Positions 47,762 to 62,833 of a DNA stretch of 64,000 nucleotides are shown here, piece by piece. The position numbers were made by a program, and so were the translations under genes. Location of the stretch: assembly GCA_003024785.1 (NCBI GenBank), contig PUQB01000029.1, positions 162,530-226,529 on the forward strand, written 5' to 3'. The stretch's first letter is position 1. Each line of letters starts with the position of its first letter. The stretch comes from Selaginella tamariscina. Its lineage: Eukaryota; Streptophyta; Lycopodiopsida; Selaginellales; Selaginellaceae. The notes beneath the pieces were generated by a model, which was given only the letters and a program-made list of their open reading frames with translations, did no database searches and was not told the DNA's origin.

Positions 47762-47854
47762 ATCACAGAGGGAACAGTTCCATATCAAACTGCTTATAAG
47801 CTTTCCCATATTCCACGCATCCCAGTCCATACCAACAAACAGATAACCCTTATG

Positions 47855-49577
47855 TCACAATCGAGGTTCATTGTGCTGTGCTTCTTTAGCAGGCATCTGT
47901 TTAACGGGAACATATCCTCTCTCTAATTTCTTCACTCTGATAAGCAAGTATCCAATCACTGAGCACAAACCAGAATGAGTAGCAGCAATCCACAAGTGAC
48001 AAAGCAGGCCAAAGCCAGCACTCGACTCTAGTTATAACCTTCGCTTTGCAGCTACCAGTAGCAGCATTATCCTTGTCCCATAACACCTGTAAGTCCTTCA
48101 CACTCATTTCAGCATTGTCCATACGTTTCCAGCTTGATATTTGCTGCACTGCCCCCTGCATACATACTGAAATGTCTCTCGATATCATATGCACGCACAC
48201 AATACATCCATTAAACACCCATACAGAATGAAGTGTGTGTGTGTGTAAACCAATCATATGGAGTTTACTACATATTATATTTAGAACCTCAATCTTGCTG
48301 AGGATTATTCTCGCTCGTCTTGGCCAGCCAGCTTTCCCATAAGCATGATAACCAGTGCCACCACCGTAACAAAGCTGTACACCACGAAGTTCACCACAAT
48401 AATCATTGACATGGTCATGCCCCACAAATGCTGCTTTTACGTCGCCGGACTCCACCAGGGTTGTAAAGAACCCCGAGTTTACTGATGCGGAACAAACCTC
48501 TTCCTGGTGCTTCCCCACAATATTGCAACTTTCACGAACAAGGTCGTACTACTGGTAGTGGTATGTGGAAGAAGGCTAGTGCTGGAACATGCTCCTTTGC
48601 TGAGTTTGTGAAGGATTTAACGCACACAAATGATGTTGTGTGCGAAAGGGAAGAGTAACTGGTCGTGAGCTATGGGAATAGAACTTGGTATTCATTGTTC
48701 ATATACCTGATTTAGAAATAGTTTACTTATTAGACTCATTAATAACTTCACTAAGTAGATGAAATTCTGCTTCCATACTCGAATATATATATATATATAC
48801 CTTAAGAGCTGAAGAAAGGTTCTGAAACCAGAGTAATTGACTTGCTCTTATCCAGTCATATCCATCAACACTGTCAAACTTTGAGTAAGCTCCACTGTCC
48901 AGAAAATACAGGTTCAACATAGTCTGTTACAATTGTCATTAGCTACACAACTGTGTGTGTGTGTGTGCGTGGGTGGTGTAACATCAATGTACCTGGTTTG
49001 CAGTGTCTTCATGGTCTTGCCCAAACACAGAGACGTGGTAATTACCCCAACCATATGGTTGTACAACTGTATCTTTTGGGCCAAGCTTGCTCATGGAAAA
49101 CTCCATTCCAACCAGGTGTTCCATGACTTTCTCCCGTGAGAGGTTTGATTCCTGGTCATGGTTTCCCAGTACTGCTGCCCATGGTATTTTTTCTTCTATC
49201 ACTGGAGCAAAAGCCTCATTCATAGATGTGATTGCATCCGTTGCATCGAAATCTATGTTGTCTCCTGCAGCATCAAACAATGTATATTGAATATAACATC
49301 AGCGCAACTCTGTTATACACATCGAAAACACACACACACACACACACATCAAGTTCAACAAAACAAACAAACAACTTTAACTACTAACCTGTGAAGACAA
49401 CAAAGTCGGGCTTCTCCAGAGCTAAGAGACGCTTGATAAAGGCAGTGGTGTTGAGATCAGAACAAGAATGCATTTCTGAAGGGAGCACATCCTTGCAAGG
49501 TGTTTTCTCACCATCAGCATAGTGCATATCTGCAATCTAACCAAAACAACATATATACATATATGTATATGTATATA

Positions 49578-49608
<31 letters not shown>

Positions 49609-49782
49609 TATAATATATATATTATATATATATATATATATTATATATATATATATATACTGTTTACTCCATGGAACAATTACCTGTAGAATCTTGAATG
49701 CTCCATCGGTTCTAAACCTTAGACTTGTTTCCCCTTCTGCCAATTGCATTGCCATTAACAATAACGAAAGAATTTCCCACAT
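47855..49782 (-). CDS. Probable purple acid phosphatase 28/29-like metallophosphoesterase
   Basis: A secreted or vacuolar metallophosphatase of the small plant PAP28/29 group. Exons on the minus strand: 49,782-49,684 (signal peptide MWEILSLLLMAMQLAEG); 49,536-49,389 (IADMHYADG with the first metal ligands, ending FVVFTG); 49,264-48,993 (DNIDFDA, WAAVLGNHDQES); 48,923-48,801 (YFLDSGAYSKFDSVDGYDWI); about 48,605-48,285 (ALAFFHIPLP, AAFVGHDHVNDYCGELRG, CYGGGTGYHAYGKAGWPRRA); and a last exon from about 48,155. The metal-binding motifs D-x-H, G-D-N, G-N-H-D-Q, H-x-P and G-H-D-H are all present. The C-terminus carries a likely membrane span and is uncertain: one frame stops at 47,901, the other at 47,855. 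Confidence 0.85.
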
Positions 49783-50381
49783 TTCCAAATATTTTAGGGT
49801 AGAACTTAAGAACCCTAATTTGTATACGAAAAAAATTAAATATTATTAGTAATCAATAATTGATGAAATTAGGTCACTTTTAAAGTTACTTCGAAATATC
49901 TAACATTTAAACATTTAAAATGAAAATAAAAAAGCAGCACATCCGACGGTTAGGATGGCCTTGCCAAATGTGGAATGCCGCCGGGAATCGCTGAAAGAGG
50001 CGGTCACGTATTCTCTATTCTGTTCAATCCGGGTTAGGGCAGATTGTCAGTTGAGTTTTTGATCGGCGACAGGTATGAAGATGATGCTGATCAACTCAAT
50101 AATCAGCTTGATCCTTGACGGCATGATCTGGTGCTCCGCATATGGACTCGTTGCTGCTCTCGCCATGTGTCCCCATGTTCAGTGGACGATTCTGCTGCTC
50201 TTTGGATAATGCGTTTTGGTGAATTCCCATTTTCACGGAATTCGTAGCTTCCCAATTTAAATTGTGAGCGGGGAGTGATTTAGATGTATGCATTAATAAA
50301 ACAAATCGTTTTGTTTTAAATGATTTTGAATCTCAAAACCCTAAGCAGAGCAATTCAATCCTCTGCTCTTAGAGTCCTTCA
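49783..50381. promoter_or_regulatory. Divergent upstream region of the phosphatase and RAP genes
   Basis: AACCCTAA at 49,811-49,818 lies close to the phosphatase start, and AAAACCCTAAGC near 50,336 close to the RAP start. GGCGACAG followed by GTATGAAG at 50,064-50,079 looks like a 5' UTR exon end and donor. CTGCTCTTAG at about 50,371 looks like an acceptor. RAP may thus have a 300-base 5' UTR intron. Confidence 0.4.
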
Positions 50382-52148
50382 ATGGAACTCTTGCATTCTG
50401 GTCTGCTTGCTATGCCGTCGCTCGGAATTCAGAGTAGCAGGCGGTTGGGTCTCCTTCCTCAGGTAAGAATTCAGAACCCAGTTTCTCAAAATTTGATAAT
50501 TTCGCGCGCAATGCCGTCTCCTAAAGTTCTCGGGCCGGATTTCTTCCTTGACGAGGAGGAAGAATGGAAGAAGACGGTAAGAAAGACCAGAAACAGGATA
50601 CTAGTGAGCTAGATTGGGCAGTTAGAGCACGGGAACTCGCAATTCACGAAATGCAAATCCAGAAACTTCACGGACCGGGACTTTGAAGCTCTTCTGCCGC
50701 CTCATTTGAGACTAACCACACAAGAGAAGAAGAAAAGAACGAAGAAAGGAAGAGCAGAAGAAACAAACAGCGGGAACCGATGCTCCCAAAAGCTCGGAAT
50801 CTGGATGTAACTCCGAAGCCAAAGAAGAAACAAAAGAGCAAAGAAGAGCTCAACAACAAGGAAGCTGCAGAGATTGACCCCAATAAACTCAAGGCACTGG
50901 CGAGAAAATTCAAAGCTAAGGGGAATAGGTATATGGGCTTCCAGCATATGGAGACAGAGAGCGAGACGGAGCAGCCGGAAGTTGAAGCCGAGCTCTCTGT
51001 AGTGTACTCGGATGACCGGAAAGCACAGTCGGACGATGAGTCATTCTGGGACACCGACTCAGACTCTGACCAAGTTTTAACACCAGTGAAGGATACCAGA
51101 ATGCGGGAAATCCATCTTAACCAGGACTTGGTGGACTCACGTAATGTTGAAGATGTTCTTGACGCTCTTGCTAGTGTCCAAGATAAGTTCCAGTTGAGCC
51201 CAATAAACGTATGCACTGCTCTACACAGAATTGCAAAACACATGGTCTCGTCTGGTATGTCTGAGTCGAAGAGGCTGAAGTACGCTAGACAGCGTGATGT
51301 ATGTGAGCTTATAGCTTCGGCTATGGAGCTTCTCCCGGAATGCAGTGCTCAGGGAGTTTCGAACATAGCTTGGGCATTGTCCAAGATTGGAGGGCACCTT
51401 CTATACAGGAACGAGATGGAGATTGTGTCTCATGTTGCTCTAGGCAAGGTGGACGAGATGAACTCACAGAATGTTGCTAACTTAGCAGGCGCATTTGCTT
51501 CAATGCAACACAGCTCGTCTCCTCTGTTTGATAAGTTGGCAAGCAAAGCTAGTCTAGTTACTGAGGAGTTCACAGGGCAAGAACTTGCTCAGCTTCTTTG
51601 GTCGTATGCATGTATGGGCCATCAACTTGGTACTCATCTACTGGATTCCTTGGACCGATCAGGGGGTTCAACGGAGAAACATGTTGATACAAAGGATTTC
51701 TCCTTTGAGCAGCTCACGGCTATAGCATGGTCTTATGTTGTTCTTGGACAGCTTGAGAGGCCGTTCTTCATGAAACTATGCAGGGAGTTACGTGCCTTTG
51801 ATCAGGACTCCAAGATAGGACCACACAAGTACCTGCTGCAGCTCACACAGCTTCATCAGGTGCTGCTTGCTGTGAAGCTTGAAGGAAAACATCTGGGGTT
51901 TGAAATAGGAGAGAGGCTTGAGAGGCTTGCAGCAGCTGCGTGGGAGAAAGAGAGGAGTTCATGCAAGGCAACTTCGTTTCTGCAAAAGGATATGGAGAGA
52001 TTTCTTGTGTGCACTGGAAGAAAGTGGGTTCCTGAGTACGTTGATGCGGATTACTCTCTGGATTTTGCTCTTTCGGATGACAAGGTTGCCATTGAGGTCA
52101 ATGGTCCCAGTCACTTCGCCAGAAATACAGGTAAAGCTTTGTAATATG

Positions 52149-52185
<37 letters not shown>

Positions 52186-52377
52186 AGGAGAGAGAGAGAG
52201 AGGGAGGGAGAGAGGGAGAGAGGAGAGGAAGAGAACATCATATATATTGATCTATATGATTCTTATCAGGAGAACTTCTTGGTCACACGGTCTTGAAGCA
52301 CCGTCTGCTTTCCGCTGCTGGCTGGAAAGTTATATCAGCTTCTTATGCTGAGGTATGTGTTTGTTCTTTTAATGAAC

Positions 52378-52440
<63 letters not shown>

Positions 52441-52538
52441 ACATGCACACGCACGCTGTCAATGCAGTGGAGAATTTGCAAGGGGAATCAGAGCACGTTG
52501 AATACATACAAAGACTTGTTGCTCCGTACTTCAGTTAG
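50382..52538 (+). CDS. RAP: RAP-domain protein, chloroplast rRNA maturation factor (AtRAP-like)
   Basis: In Arabidopsis, RAP is an octotricopeptide-repeat protein needed for trimming chloroplast 16S rRNA. Exon 1 (50,382-52,130) encodes a transit region, an acidic/lysine-rich segment, and helical repeats such as QGVSNIAWALSKIGGHLLYR, QNVANLAGAFASMQ, QELAQLLWSYACMG and EQLTAIAWSYVVLGQ. The RAP domain starts YSLDFALSDDKVAIEVNGPS, then HFARNTG. Exon 2 (52,270-52,352) carries ELLGHTVLKHRLLSAAGWKV. Exon 3 (52,468-52,538) ends the domain (EYIQRLVAPYFS after one missing G is restored). Two or more frame breaks lie in the less conserved N-terminus (50,560-50,780). The two introns carry long mutually complementary microsatellites. 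Confidence 0.85.
52151..52225. repeat. (GT)16 followed by GA-rich tract, RAP intron 1
   Basis: About 16 GT units pass directly into GAGAGG/AGAGAG for some 40 bases. It lies wholly within intron 1 (52,131-52,269). Confidence 0.9.
52380..52442. repeat. (CT)19 followed by (CA)12, RAP intron 2
   Basis: About 19 CT units pass directly into about 12 CA units, inside intron 2 (52,353-52,467). It is the reverse complement of the intron 1 tract, in matching order. Confidence 0.9.
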
Positions 52539-54937
<2,399 letters not shown>

Positions 54938-56222
54938 AAGCAAACGTGAAGAAAAGAGCGATATACGGTGGGTCGTCAGGAACTTTTTCATTACTGATTT
55001 TTGTGTGTGACCCATACATTAATAGACCCTCTGTCTGAATAAGCTTGACAATGAAATTGAGTTCATGTACGCACAGGTGTGGCATTTTTATTTATTTACT
55101 GTAGCTTTGGTCCGCAGTTATTATCTAGCTATCTGGTCTGCTGTCTTATGTTTCTTATACAAATTGATAATTTACATGTACTTACTCAATGGTGCTGATA
55201 TATGTCTGTCCGATGTTTGACAATGTTATATATATACACATGTATGAACAGTCTTCTCAACGTGGGCTGTGTGTACGTTTAGATGGATAGAGGTGCATCT
55301 GCCATATAGAAGTTGGAAGCTCCGTATATCAGGCGTGTACTAAGCTATTTAAAGCTATACAGTATATTAATATGTATAGTACTATGCATATCTGCTTGCT
55401 GATTATCCTGTCTTTCTCTCTCTTAATGGAGAGAAACATGGGAGTCCTTTTCCTGCCTTGAGCTAAATAATGTGAATGAGCAAAAGAAAAGTCTATACTC
55501 CTCTGCATTCATTGGGTTTGGTAGAACATGATTATGACTAATTAATGGTGATTAGTTTAGCAAGATGGGATGGAAGTGACATGAGTTTGGTAGAGGGGAA
55601 GGGGAGAGAGAAGGATCACACAGAAAGCAACAATGATTCCTCAGAACTTATTGCATACGGGTACCATCATCTCTGCATAATGACATGCCACATGTGCTAA
55701 ACACACACACACACACACACACACAACACACGCACGCACCAAAAGATTGTTGTTTATTGGTCCACATCCTCAGGAATAAATACATAATAAAACAAAGAAC
55801 AATGCCAGCAAGTCACTGAATTCCATTCTCACAGAAGTAACCAGCTGCACTGCTGTCTCTCTGAAATGCACTGCAAGCAAGGAAAATCACTATGTATACA
55901 TACATTTCATACATTAACTCTCTAAGATTTGCTGTACAGTAAACTGTAAATATATTATTATTGTTTTTTGTATATGTGTGTATATATGTGTGTGGATATA
56001 TATATATACATAACATGGGTTTTTTATGCCGAGGTGTAAACAGAATAGATTTTGAAAACACAAGAAAGACAGGAAACAGCTGACGATATGGAATTGGGCC
56101 AGTAGTGGTCAGTGGCCAGTTATTTGTTTTCTGGGCCAGTGGTCCCCATTTTATTTACCGTATCCGACAACAGGTGAATAAACCCCGGGCTTAGGGTTCT
56201 AAGCAGAGAGATTAGGGTTCTT
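54938..56222. other. Intergenic region downstream of enolase
   Basis: I see no gene I can support. A (CA)n tract lies at 55,701-55,733. A minus-strand frame at 56,061-55,813 owes part of its length to TATA-like repeats. Telo-box motifs at 56,190-56,220 precede the next transcript. Confidence 0.35.
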
Positions 56223-56640
56223 GATGCACGCTCAGAGGAGATGTGTGTGCAAATGCAGAAGGGTATATATGAATGCGCCCAATCGGAGCACGCCATCGTC
56301 GAATCTATTCTTATGGTATGTGTGTTTGTGTTAATGAAGCAATTTTATTGAATAGAAAGGTGAGCCAAGTTGGTAGTGTAGTGCCAGAATGCACATGCTT
56401 GTCTCGTTAAAAGCTTCTGCTTTTTGGAAACCCTACCACTTGTATATATATACTTTGAATAGTTTACCCGCTCCATGGTTAACTAGTGTGTGTGGTTAGA
56501 TTTAGTATATATACGATTATATTTTGTTATTGATAGTTATGTGAGTTTGGTCGGCTCCTGAAGAGCATTCTCGGTTTCAAACAAAGAGATTCATATCTCC
56601 GCTGCTTTTCATATAGAGATTTCTCGGGTCGCCATACTTG
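56223..56640 (+). CDS. Possible small two-exon gene or leader of the next gene
   Basis: Two TTAGGGTTC telo-box motifs directly precede candidate ATG codons at 56,223 and 56,241. The second opens MCVQMQKGIYECAQSEHA and meets a GTATGTGTGT donor at 56,316. A possible acceptor (TTGATAG near 56,535) leads to LCEFGRLLKSILGFKQRDSY and a stop near 56,641. No family is recognised. It may be a non-coding 5' leader of the MAKR-like gene. Confidence 0.25.
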
Positions 56641-56871
56641 AGGATCTCAATATAATCGCTCCCAGAAAAGTAAGTGTCAGTGTTACTCTTTTGAGGTGTA
56701 GAATAATTACCTTCCCTTTCGAAGTAAACGATGCTCACCCCGTTGGAGGTTGGCAAATGAGTCATTTAAAAGGGGAAATGAATAGAAAATAGTGACAAAG
56801 TACAAGCGGTCGGGGCGGGCTTGGTTTTGGAGGGCTTGAGCAGATTTGCATGGTTTGGGGGATACGATACA

Positions 56872-58311
56872 ATGAAGAAAGCAGATGTGTACACAGGGAG
56901 CGGTTATGAAGAAATATTCAAGGAAGAAGATGAGCCGTTTTCGTTTCCTATGCTGCTCACTCCCGAGCAAGCCGAGGAGGAAGACAAGCAGGATGCGCTG
57001 GACAGCTTCAGGGAGATGTACATCGACATGGACATTGCACTCCCCTGTGCATGGGAGAGCATGAAGAGGCAGAGTTCGGATTCGTGTCCGCCCTCAGAGT
57101 TTGATTTCAATAAGTGTCTCAGCTCACTCGAGCCGGCTTGTGAGACTCCCGCCGATGAACTCTTTTACAAGGGGCAGCTTCTTCCTCTACACGGTAGGAA
57201 TTGTGAAGAAGAAGAAGAAGATGAAGAGGAAGAACCCAAGGGAGACTCCTTCTCTTTCAAGGTGCACTGTGGGAATGCGATGCTCGCAGACTTGGAAATC
57301 TGTGTGAGTCCAGACAGGTTTCCTGTAACAAGTCTGGTGGATTCCAGGAGCTCCAGTTTCCGTTCCAACAGCAGCTACTGGGATTCCGGTGAGAAAGACA
57401 ATGGAGACACCAGTAGCAGTTGCAGGGATTCCAATGGGAGCTCTCAGGATTCATGTTTCGAAGGTTCTTCAGCGCCTGGAATTCCTGCCGAGGCAGGTAA
57501 AGAAAAGGAAGCAAGCAGCAGCAAGCCAAGGAAGAGCGCTTTCAAGTGGAAGATCTTGCTAGGTGGTTCAAGAAAGGCTTTCTCTCTCCGCTTCCTCCTC
57601 GTGCTCTTCCACATCCTCCTCAACCTCATCGAGAAGCTTCAGACAAGAGCAATATAGCGCCAGGAGAAACCACTCTTTCACGTTTGGTTCTATGTCCTCC
57701 GTTCGGGTCCATCGCCGTTTCTTCCTCATCAGCAATACAGGCACTCTGTGTCAGCAACTACTGGAAAGGCTTGGCAGTCCTCTGAACATAGTCCAGGCGG
57801 CGGCACAAGTAACAAGTACTGAAAGATATCTCAGGTTATTCAAGAACAAGGCTTCAGAAGGGAACCAGAAACGGAGTGACTTGCCGATGCCGAGTTATGT
57901 GCAACAGAACACAGGAAATGGTAGGCATGCACGGTCTCTGGAGGACTGGAGGGCAGCAATGGCATACTATGAGCAGCAGCATGACAAGGAGATCATCACG
58001 TGTCCATCTTTTCTTCCGGGGAGTTTACGGGTCTCCTCGTTCTCCTCAAAGAGCGAGCACACACGCAAGCTGTGTCACCTCGTCACGGACCTCTCCTAAC
58101 CAGTGGAGTTCTTAACCACAGCGGGGTTCTTAAGCAATGCGGGGATGGTGGTAGCAGCAGTGACTTGCAGAGTGCAATTCAGGGTGCTATTGCTCATTGC
58201 AAGAAGTCACAGACGTCTTCCTCTGTCCGATACAACCAACCAGCGGCCATACCGAAGAAACTCAGCAGCGATACCATTCAATTTGCTGACCAAGGTGTGT
58301 ATCCTCTGTAG
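56872..58311 (+). CDS. MAKR/BKI1-like membrane-associated kinase regulator
   Basis: MAKR/BKI1 proteins sit at the plasma membrane and restrain brassinosteroid receptor kinases. In order the sequence shows an acidic N-terminus, FDFNKCLSSLEPACETPADE followed by LFYKGQLLPLHG (the family's shared N-terminal motif), an acidic run EEEEEDEEEEP, and a serine-rich section with RDSNGSSQDSC. KPRKSAFKWK follows, a basic segment of the type used for membrane binding. The C-terminus SDLQSAIQGAIAHCKKSQ is the kinase-binding tail of the family. The intact first frame runs to 57,657. The family tail lies in other frames (57,563-58,099; 58,000-58,311), so at least two frame breaks exist, near 57,560 and 58,020. 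The start used is the first in-frame ATG. Confidence 0.72.
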
Positions 58312-58627
58312 GAACGTAGTATATATATAATATGCTGGGAGGGAATTTTATAAATGTGTCTTTGTTTATACCATGGATATATATATTCGGTTTTAGTAAC
58401 GTCTCGGAGTCACGTAATAAAGCTCTTATCTTGCACAATTTTTCTATATTAAATACTTAAGAATTATACACATTTAAACATATAAATTATGTAAATTTAT
58501 GGAAACTGCGAGCAACATCCCAAGATTTCATTTACAAATTGCATTCCTTGTACAAAATTGCATATTCTATTCAACAAAAGTTTTGCTTGTATATATTCTC
58601 GTTGCCTTGTGTAGTTTCACACAAGTG
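58312..58627. other. Convergent 3' region
   Basis: This is AT-rich sequence between the MAKR-like gene and CTP synthase, which end toward each other. No gene is seen. Confidence 0.4.
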
Positions 58628-61600
58628 TCAAACTCCTAGCTTGGATGACACACCATTGGCATGATGATGGCGATCACTGGCACTTCCATTCACATGCCCA
58701 TTCTCCATGCGTGACACCCTGCCTGTTGCCAAGTACCCATCCAGCTGATCAGAAGCCGCCAGTATCAGCCCTGTACGCGTGAGAAACACATCGTCTATGT
58801 CAGCCTCCCCAAAACAGTTACACTATTGTCTCCCACGCACACACGCACGCACACACACATGTCTCGTTGTGTGTATCCTGTCTACATCTTGTTGAGACAT
58901 ACTCAATGTATAGCAATATAAATATTGATATGCGTGAAACTCACCCATAAAGACAGCTGAAGGCTTCCCAGGCCGAGATTTAAACTCTGGGTGGAACTGA
59001 ACACCCACATAATACTTGTGCTCTGGCAGCTCCACAATCTACACGTATGAAACTTCCTGTTGAGTAAAAAGATTAAATGATAGCAACAATTAATAGCTAA
59101 CCTCCATACGCCTGCCACTTTCATCCTTGCCAACAAACCTCATGCCCTTTTCTTCAAGCCTTTCAACCAGCTCCGGGTTTACCTGAAACGAAGCAGTTAA
59201 AGAGGTTAAGGGCAGCTAAAGTCACAGATTAAATACAAACTATAGAATACTTACACACACACACACACACACACACGGAGTATGAAATACATACCTCGTA
59301 ACGATGGCGATGACGCTCGTCAACAAAAGCTTCCTTGCCATAACTTTATTAAACAGTAGTGAGTGTAAGAAAATTTGACAGGATGTTAATTACACTCACA
59401 GTTTTGCAGTAACACAGTTTGTAGTTTGGAAAAACGTCCTCCTTGCACCCAGCCTCATGGTACCACCTTTGTGCGTTGTAGATATCTAAAAGCAAAATAC
59501 GTTCATACGAAACACACTGTGTGTGTGTTTCCATGTGCGTGAAGAAATGTGAAATACTATACCTCAGGCATGTATAAAACACATGGATGTGCCGTCGAAG
59601 GATCAAATTCAGTGCTGTTAGCTCCATTCAAACCAAGAACCTTCACACGACAGGTGATTTGTGATAAGACTTGAATATGGGCGTGCATACATTCATAAAT
59701 CTATCCACACACACACACCTGCATACATACATACCGAGCGTGCAAACTCGATCACTGAGATCTGCATCCCAAGGCAAATACCCAGATAAGGAATGTTGTT
59801 TTCACGTGCATATTTTGCAGCCAATATTTTCCCCTGAGTTCCCCTGTCTCCGAATCCTCCAGGCACCAAAATGCCATCAACATTCTACATATCACAAGGA
59901 ATAAACACGCGCGTCCATGCACACACGCCGCGTGTACCTTTAGAGTGGCCCATGCAGAATCATGTAAATCCCTCGAAGCCTCGTCTTGTAGGTCGAGGAT
60001 GCCACCCACTCGACCTCTAACTTTCTCACACATGCAAGTGCCGCATGTTGAAGGGCCTATAGAAAATAAAGATTAATAAATGCAAGTTTATACACACTCG
60101 CAAGCATGGGGTGTGAGTGCCTAAGAGACATGTTCCAGCAAGAAATGTACCTTTAAAACAGAGAGATATGAATCAGATAGTCCAGTGTACTTTCCAACCA
60201 TACCGATCTTAACCTGTAACCATGTTTGACATTCTGTTAATACATATACATTTTCCCAAATTTACTTACCGGTATCCGGAGATTATCCGCTCGTTCAGCT
60301 CGTTGCATCCATTCAGATAGTTCGGGTTTGGGAACACTGCTGCAAAGTTAAGTACATGTTACGTCTGGGTGTGTGTGCGAGTGTGTGTGAGTGAGAGAGA
60401 GAGAGACCTAAGTTCCAGTTGCTTCAAAATAGAAATGTGTACATTTTGATCCTACAAGAAAACACGGTCAATAAAAATAAGTAAAGAAAATACTACTTAC
60501 CCTCAATAACAATGGAACATGCCAAATGTTGGAAACGTCATGAATACTGAGAATATGACCAGCCTGGAAAAATATAAACACATAATCAGAAACACACACA
60601 CACATACACAGCGATGTATGTACACATACCGGAACGTGACAAAATTGGGCGAGCTTTTCTCTTGTGCATTGATCCAGCGGCTGGTAGCAAATAAATATAT
60701 TTAATTCAAAGAAAAACTATACTTACTTTTGCACTTCTGCAAGCAAGCAGATTTGGTGTTAGTCCATAAGACCGGAGAGCTTGTACGCTGTGCTGTGTTG
60801 GTTTTGTTTTCTGCGATACACAATATAGAGTAGAGTAAGAACGCGTGCGTGTGCGTGCGTGGATGTGTGTGTGCGTAACTATGCCTCTTACCTGCTCTCC
60901 AACAACCCCTAGAACGGGAACAAGGCTCACATGTACAAGGCAAAAGTTCTCCTGGCCTATCATAATAGAAAAATAAATTTCTTAAGCAACAAAATGATAC
61001 ACTACTTACCCGCACGAAACTGAAACTGCCTCAAAGCTTCAATGAATGGCATTGACTCAATGTCACCTATAAACCTTTAGTTAAACACATGTATACAAAA
61101 TTGTGTTTTTGTGCTTACCGACGGTACCACCCAGCTCAATAACGCATACATCAGCGGTCCCTTCTTTTCCATCGACAGGAACATGTGCAACACGTTCAAT
61201 CCAGTCTTGAATGGCATCCGTTATATGAGGAACAACCTGCAAAAACAATTATATAATCTGATATTCATAACATATTTGCTCACCTGTACAGTCCTCCCAA
61301 GATAATCACCCCTTCTTTCAGCATCAATAACCGACTAAAAGCCAACAGAGCATCAGTTAAATATACAACATCAGATCTTAATAATATACAATTACCTGGT
61401 AGATCTTTCCAGTGGTTATGTTATTGTCTTTAGTCAATGTAAGGTCCAGAAACCGTTCGTAGTTTCCAAGATCCAGATCCACCTGAATGTTTTATTTAGT
61501 ACTAGCATTTCAAAACTCACATATATCAGTATAAAAATATTCTCGGGTGTATATATCTTAACCAGTAATATATACATAGAATAAAATAAACCTACCTCTC

Positions 61601-62175
61601 CACCATCATCTAAAACAAACACTTCGCCGTGTTCAAATGGGGACATTGTTCCCGCATCCGTGTTCAGATATGGATCTGTTTACAACACATATTAATATAT
61701 ATATATATTATATATAAAGAGAGAGTGTTTTCAATATATAATATGCGTTATATTCATAAAATTTATTTTTTGCAGGACTTTAAACGTAAAAGTGATACAT
61801 TTTCATTCATACACATAAAAAGGTAAGAAAAGCATTGCCTTTTCAAAAGAAACACATGCATGAGGAAGTCAAGAACAGCAGATTAAAACACACAGACTTT
61901 CTCAATTCTAATCGGAAAAATACAAATAATAAGAGAAAAAGCAGGCATTTTTGTACATTCTTGCAAGCTTATACGCATTCTGAATCGAAAAAACGCAAGA
62001 AAACATATACAAATTGAGAAGCAAGCATTTCTATGCATTCTGAATAGAACAACGCACCGATTTTGATAGAAGTAACACGCAATCCACAAGATTTGAGAAC
62101 AACACCGATACTGGAGGCCGTAACACCCTTGCCAAGCCCAGACACGACGCCGCCGGTGACAATCACGTACTTCAT
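58628..62175 (-). CDS. CTP synthase
   Basis: It makes CTP from UTP, ATP and glutamine in the cytosol. I trace 21 exons on the minus strand: 62,175-62,058; 61,675-61,596; 61,482-61,396; 61,334-61,284; 61,236-61,119; 61,066-61,010; 60,956-60,892; 60,810-60,727; 60,680-60,630; 60,563-60,501; 60,451-60,408; 60,339-60,270; 60,213-60,151; 60,056-59,938; 59,884-59,735; 59,640-59,563; 59,485-59,400; 59,343-59,295; 59,182-59,102; 59,038-58,945; 58,770-58,628. Synthase domain: [40 protein letters not shown]. Glutaminase domain: [21 protein letters not shown] (nucleophile Cys), [10 protein letters not shown] (His-Glu). Most introns are 45-95 bases; the first is about 380. One base each is missing near 59,997 and 59,430. 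A telo-box (AACCCTAAC) lies near 62,220. Confidence 0.93.
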
Positions 62176-62790
62176 TGCCGCCTGCAGCCGCTTTCTGCAA
62201 AACCCTTGCTTGCCCTTAGAACCCTAACTTGAGTCACACACCAAAATCACAACAGAGATATTTAGTTTTATACACGATGGCGGGAAGCTTGATATGTACG
62301 TCCCCCGTCCCCCTGTGCGTGGGCCTGTGTGCATATCCTTCTCTTTGTGTGGATATGCATTTCAATAAACCAAGTACCATCTTCACGAGAGATAAAAGTG
62401 ACATTTTCCATCACGACACAGCAACACGTGTATGTGTAGCGTGCGTGCGTGTGTGTTTGTGTGTGTGTGTGTTGCATTATGATACAATGACGACAATGTA
62501 AAGACGGAGATATTCTAATATTACCTGCATAAAGAACTATCTGGGGGTGGTCCCCAAATGAAAGCTACCAAAGCAATCCACCAGTTCCGGAAATATTGCC
62601 AACAACTTAGATACGGTTCTTTTTATAAATTAGTGTTCCTCAGGATATGCACATATGCGAATATGCGTCTCAATTGAATCATGAATCACAAAAGTGCAAT
62701 CTTTGGAAAACTTATTAGCTTTAACTATAGCATATACATTTGTATAGAAGCATACATACCCACATGGATAGCCACACAGGCTACCTTAAA

Positions 62791-62833
<43 letters not shown>

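Noticed and set aside
50668..51243. 191-codon open frame antisense to RAP
   Set aside because: It is a serine/leucine-rich shadow of the lysine- and glutamate-rich N-terminal part of RAP on the other strand.
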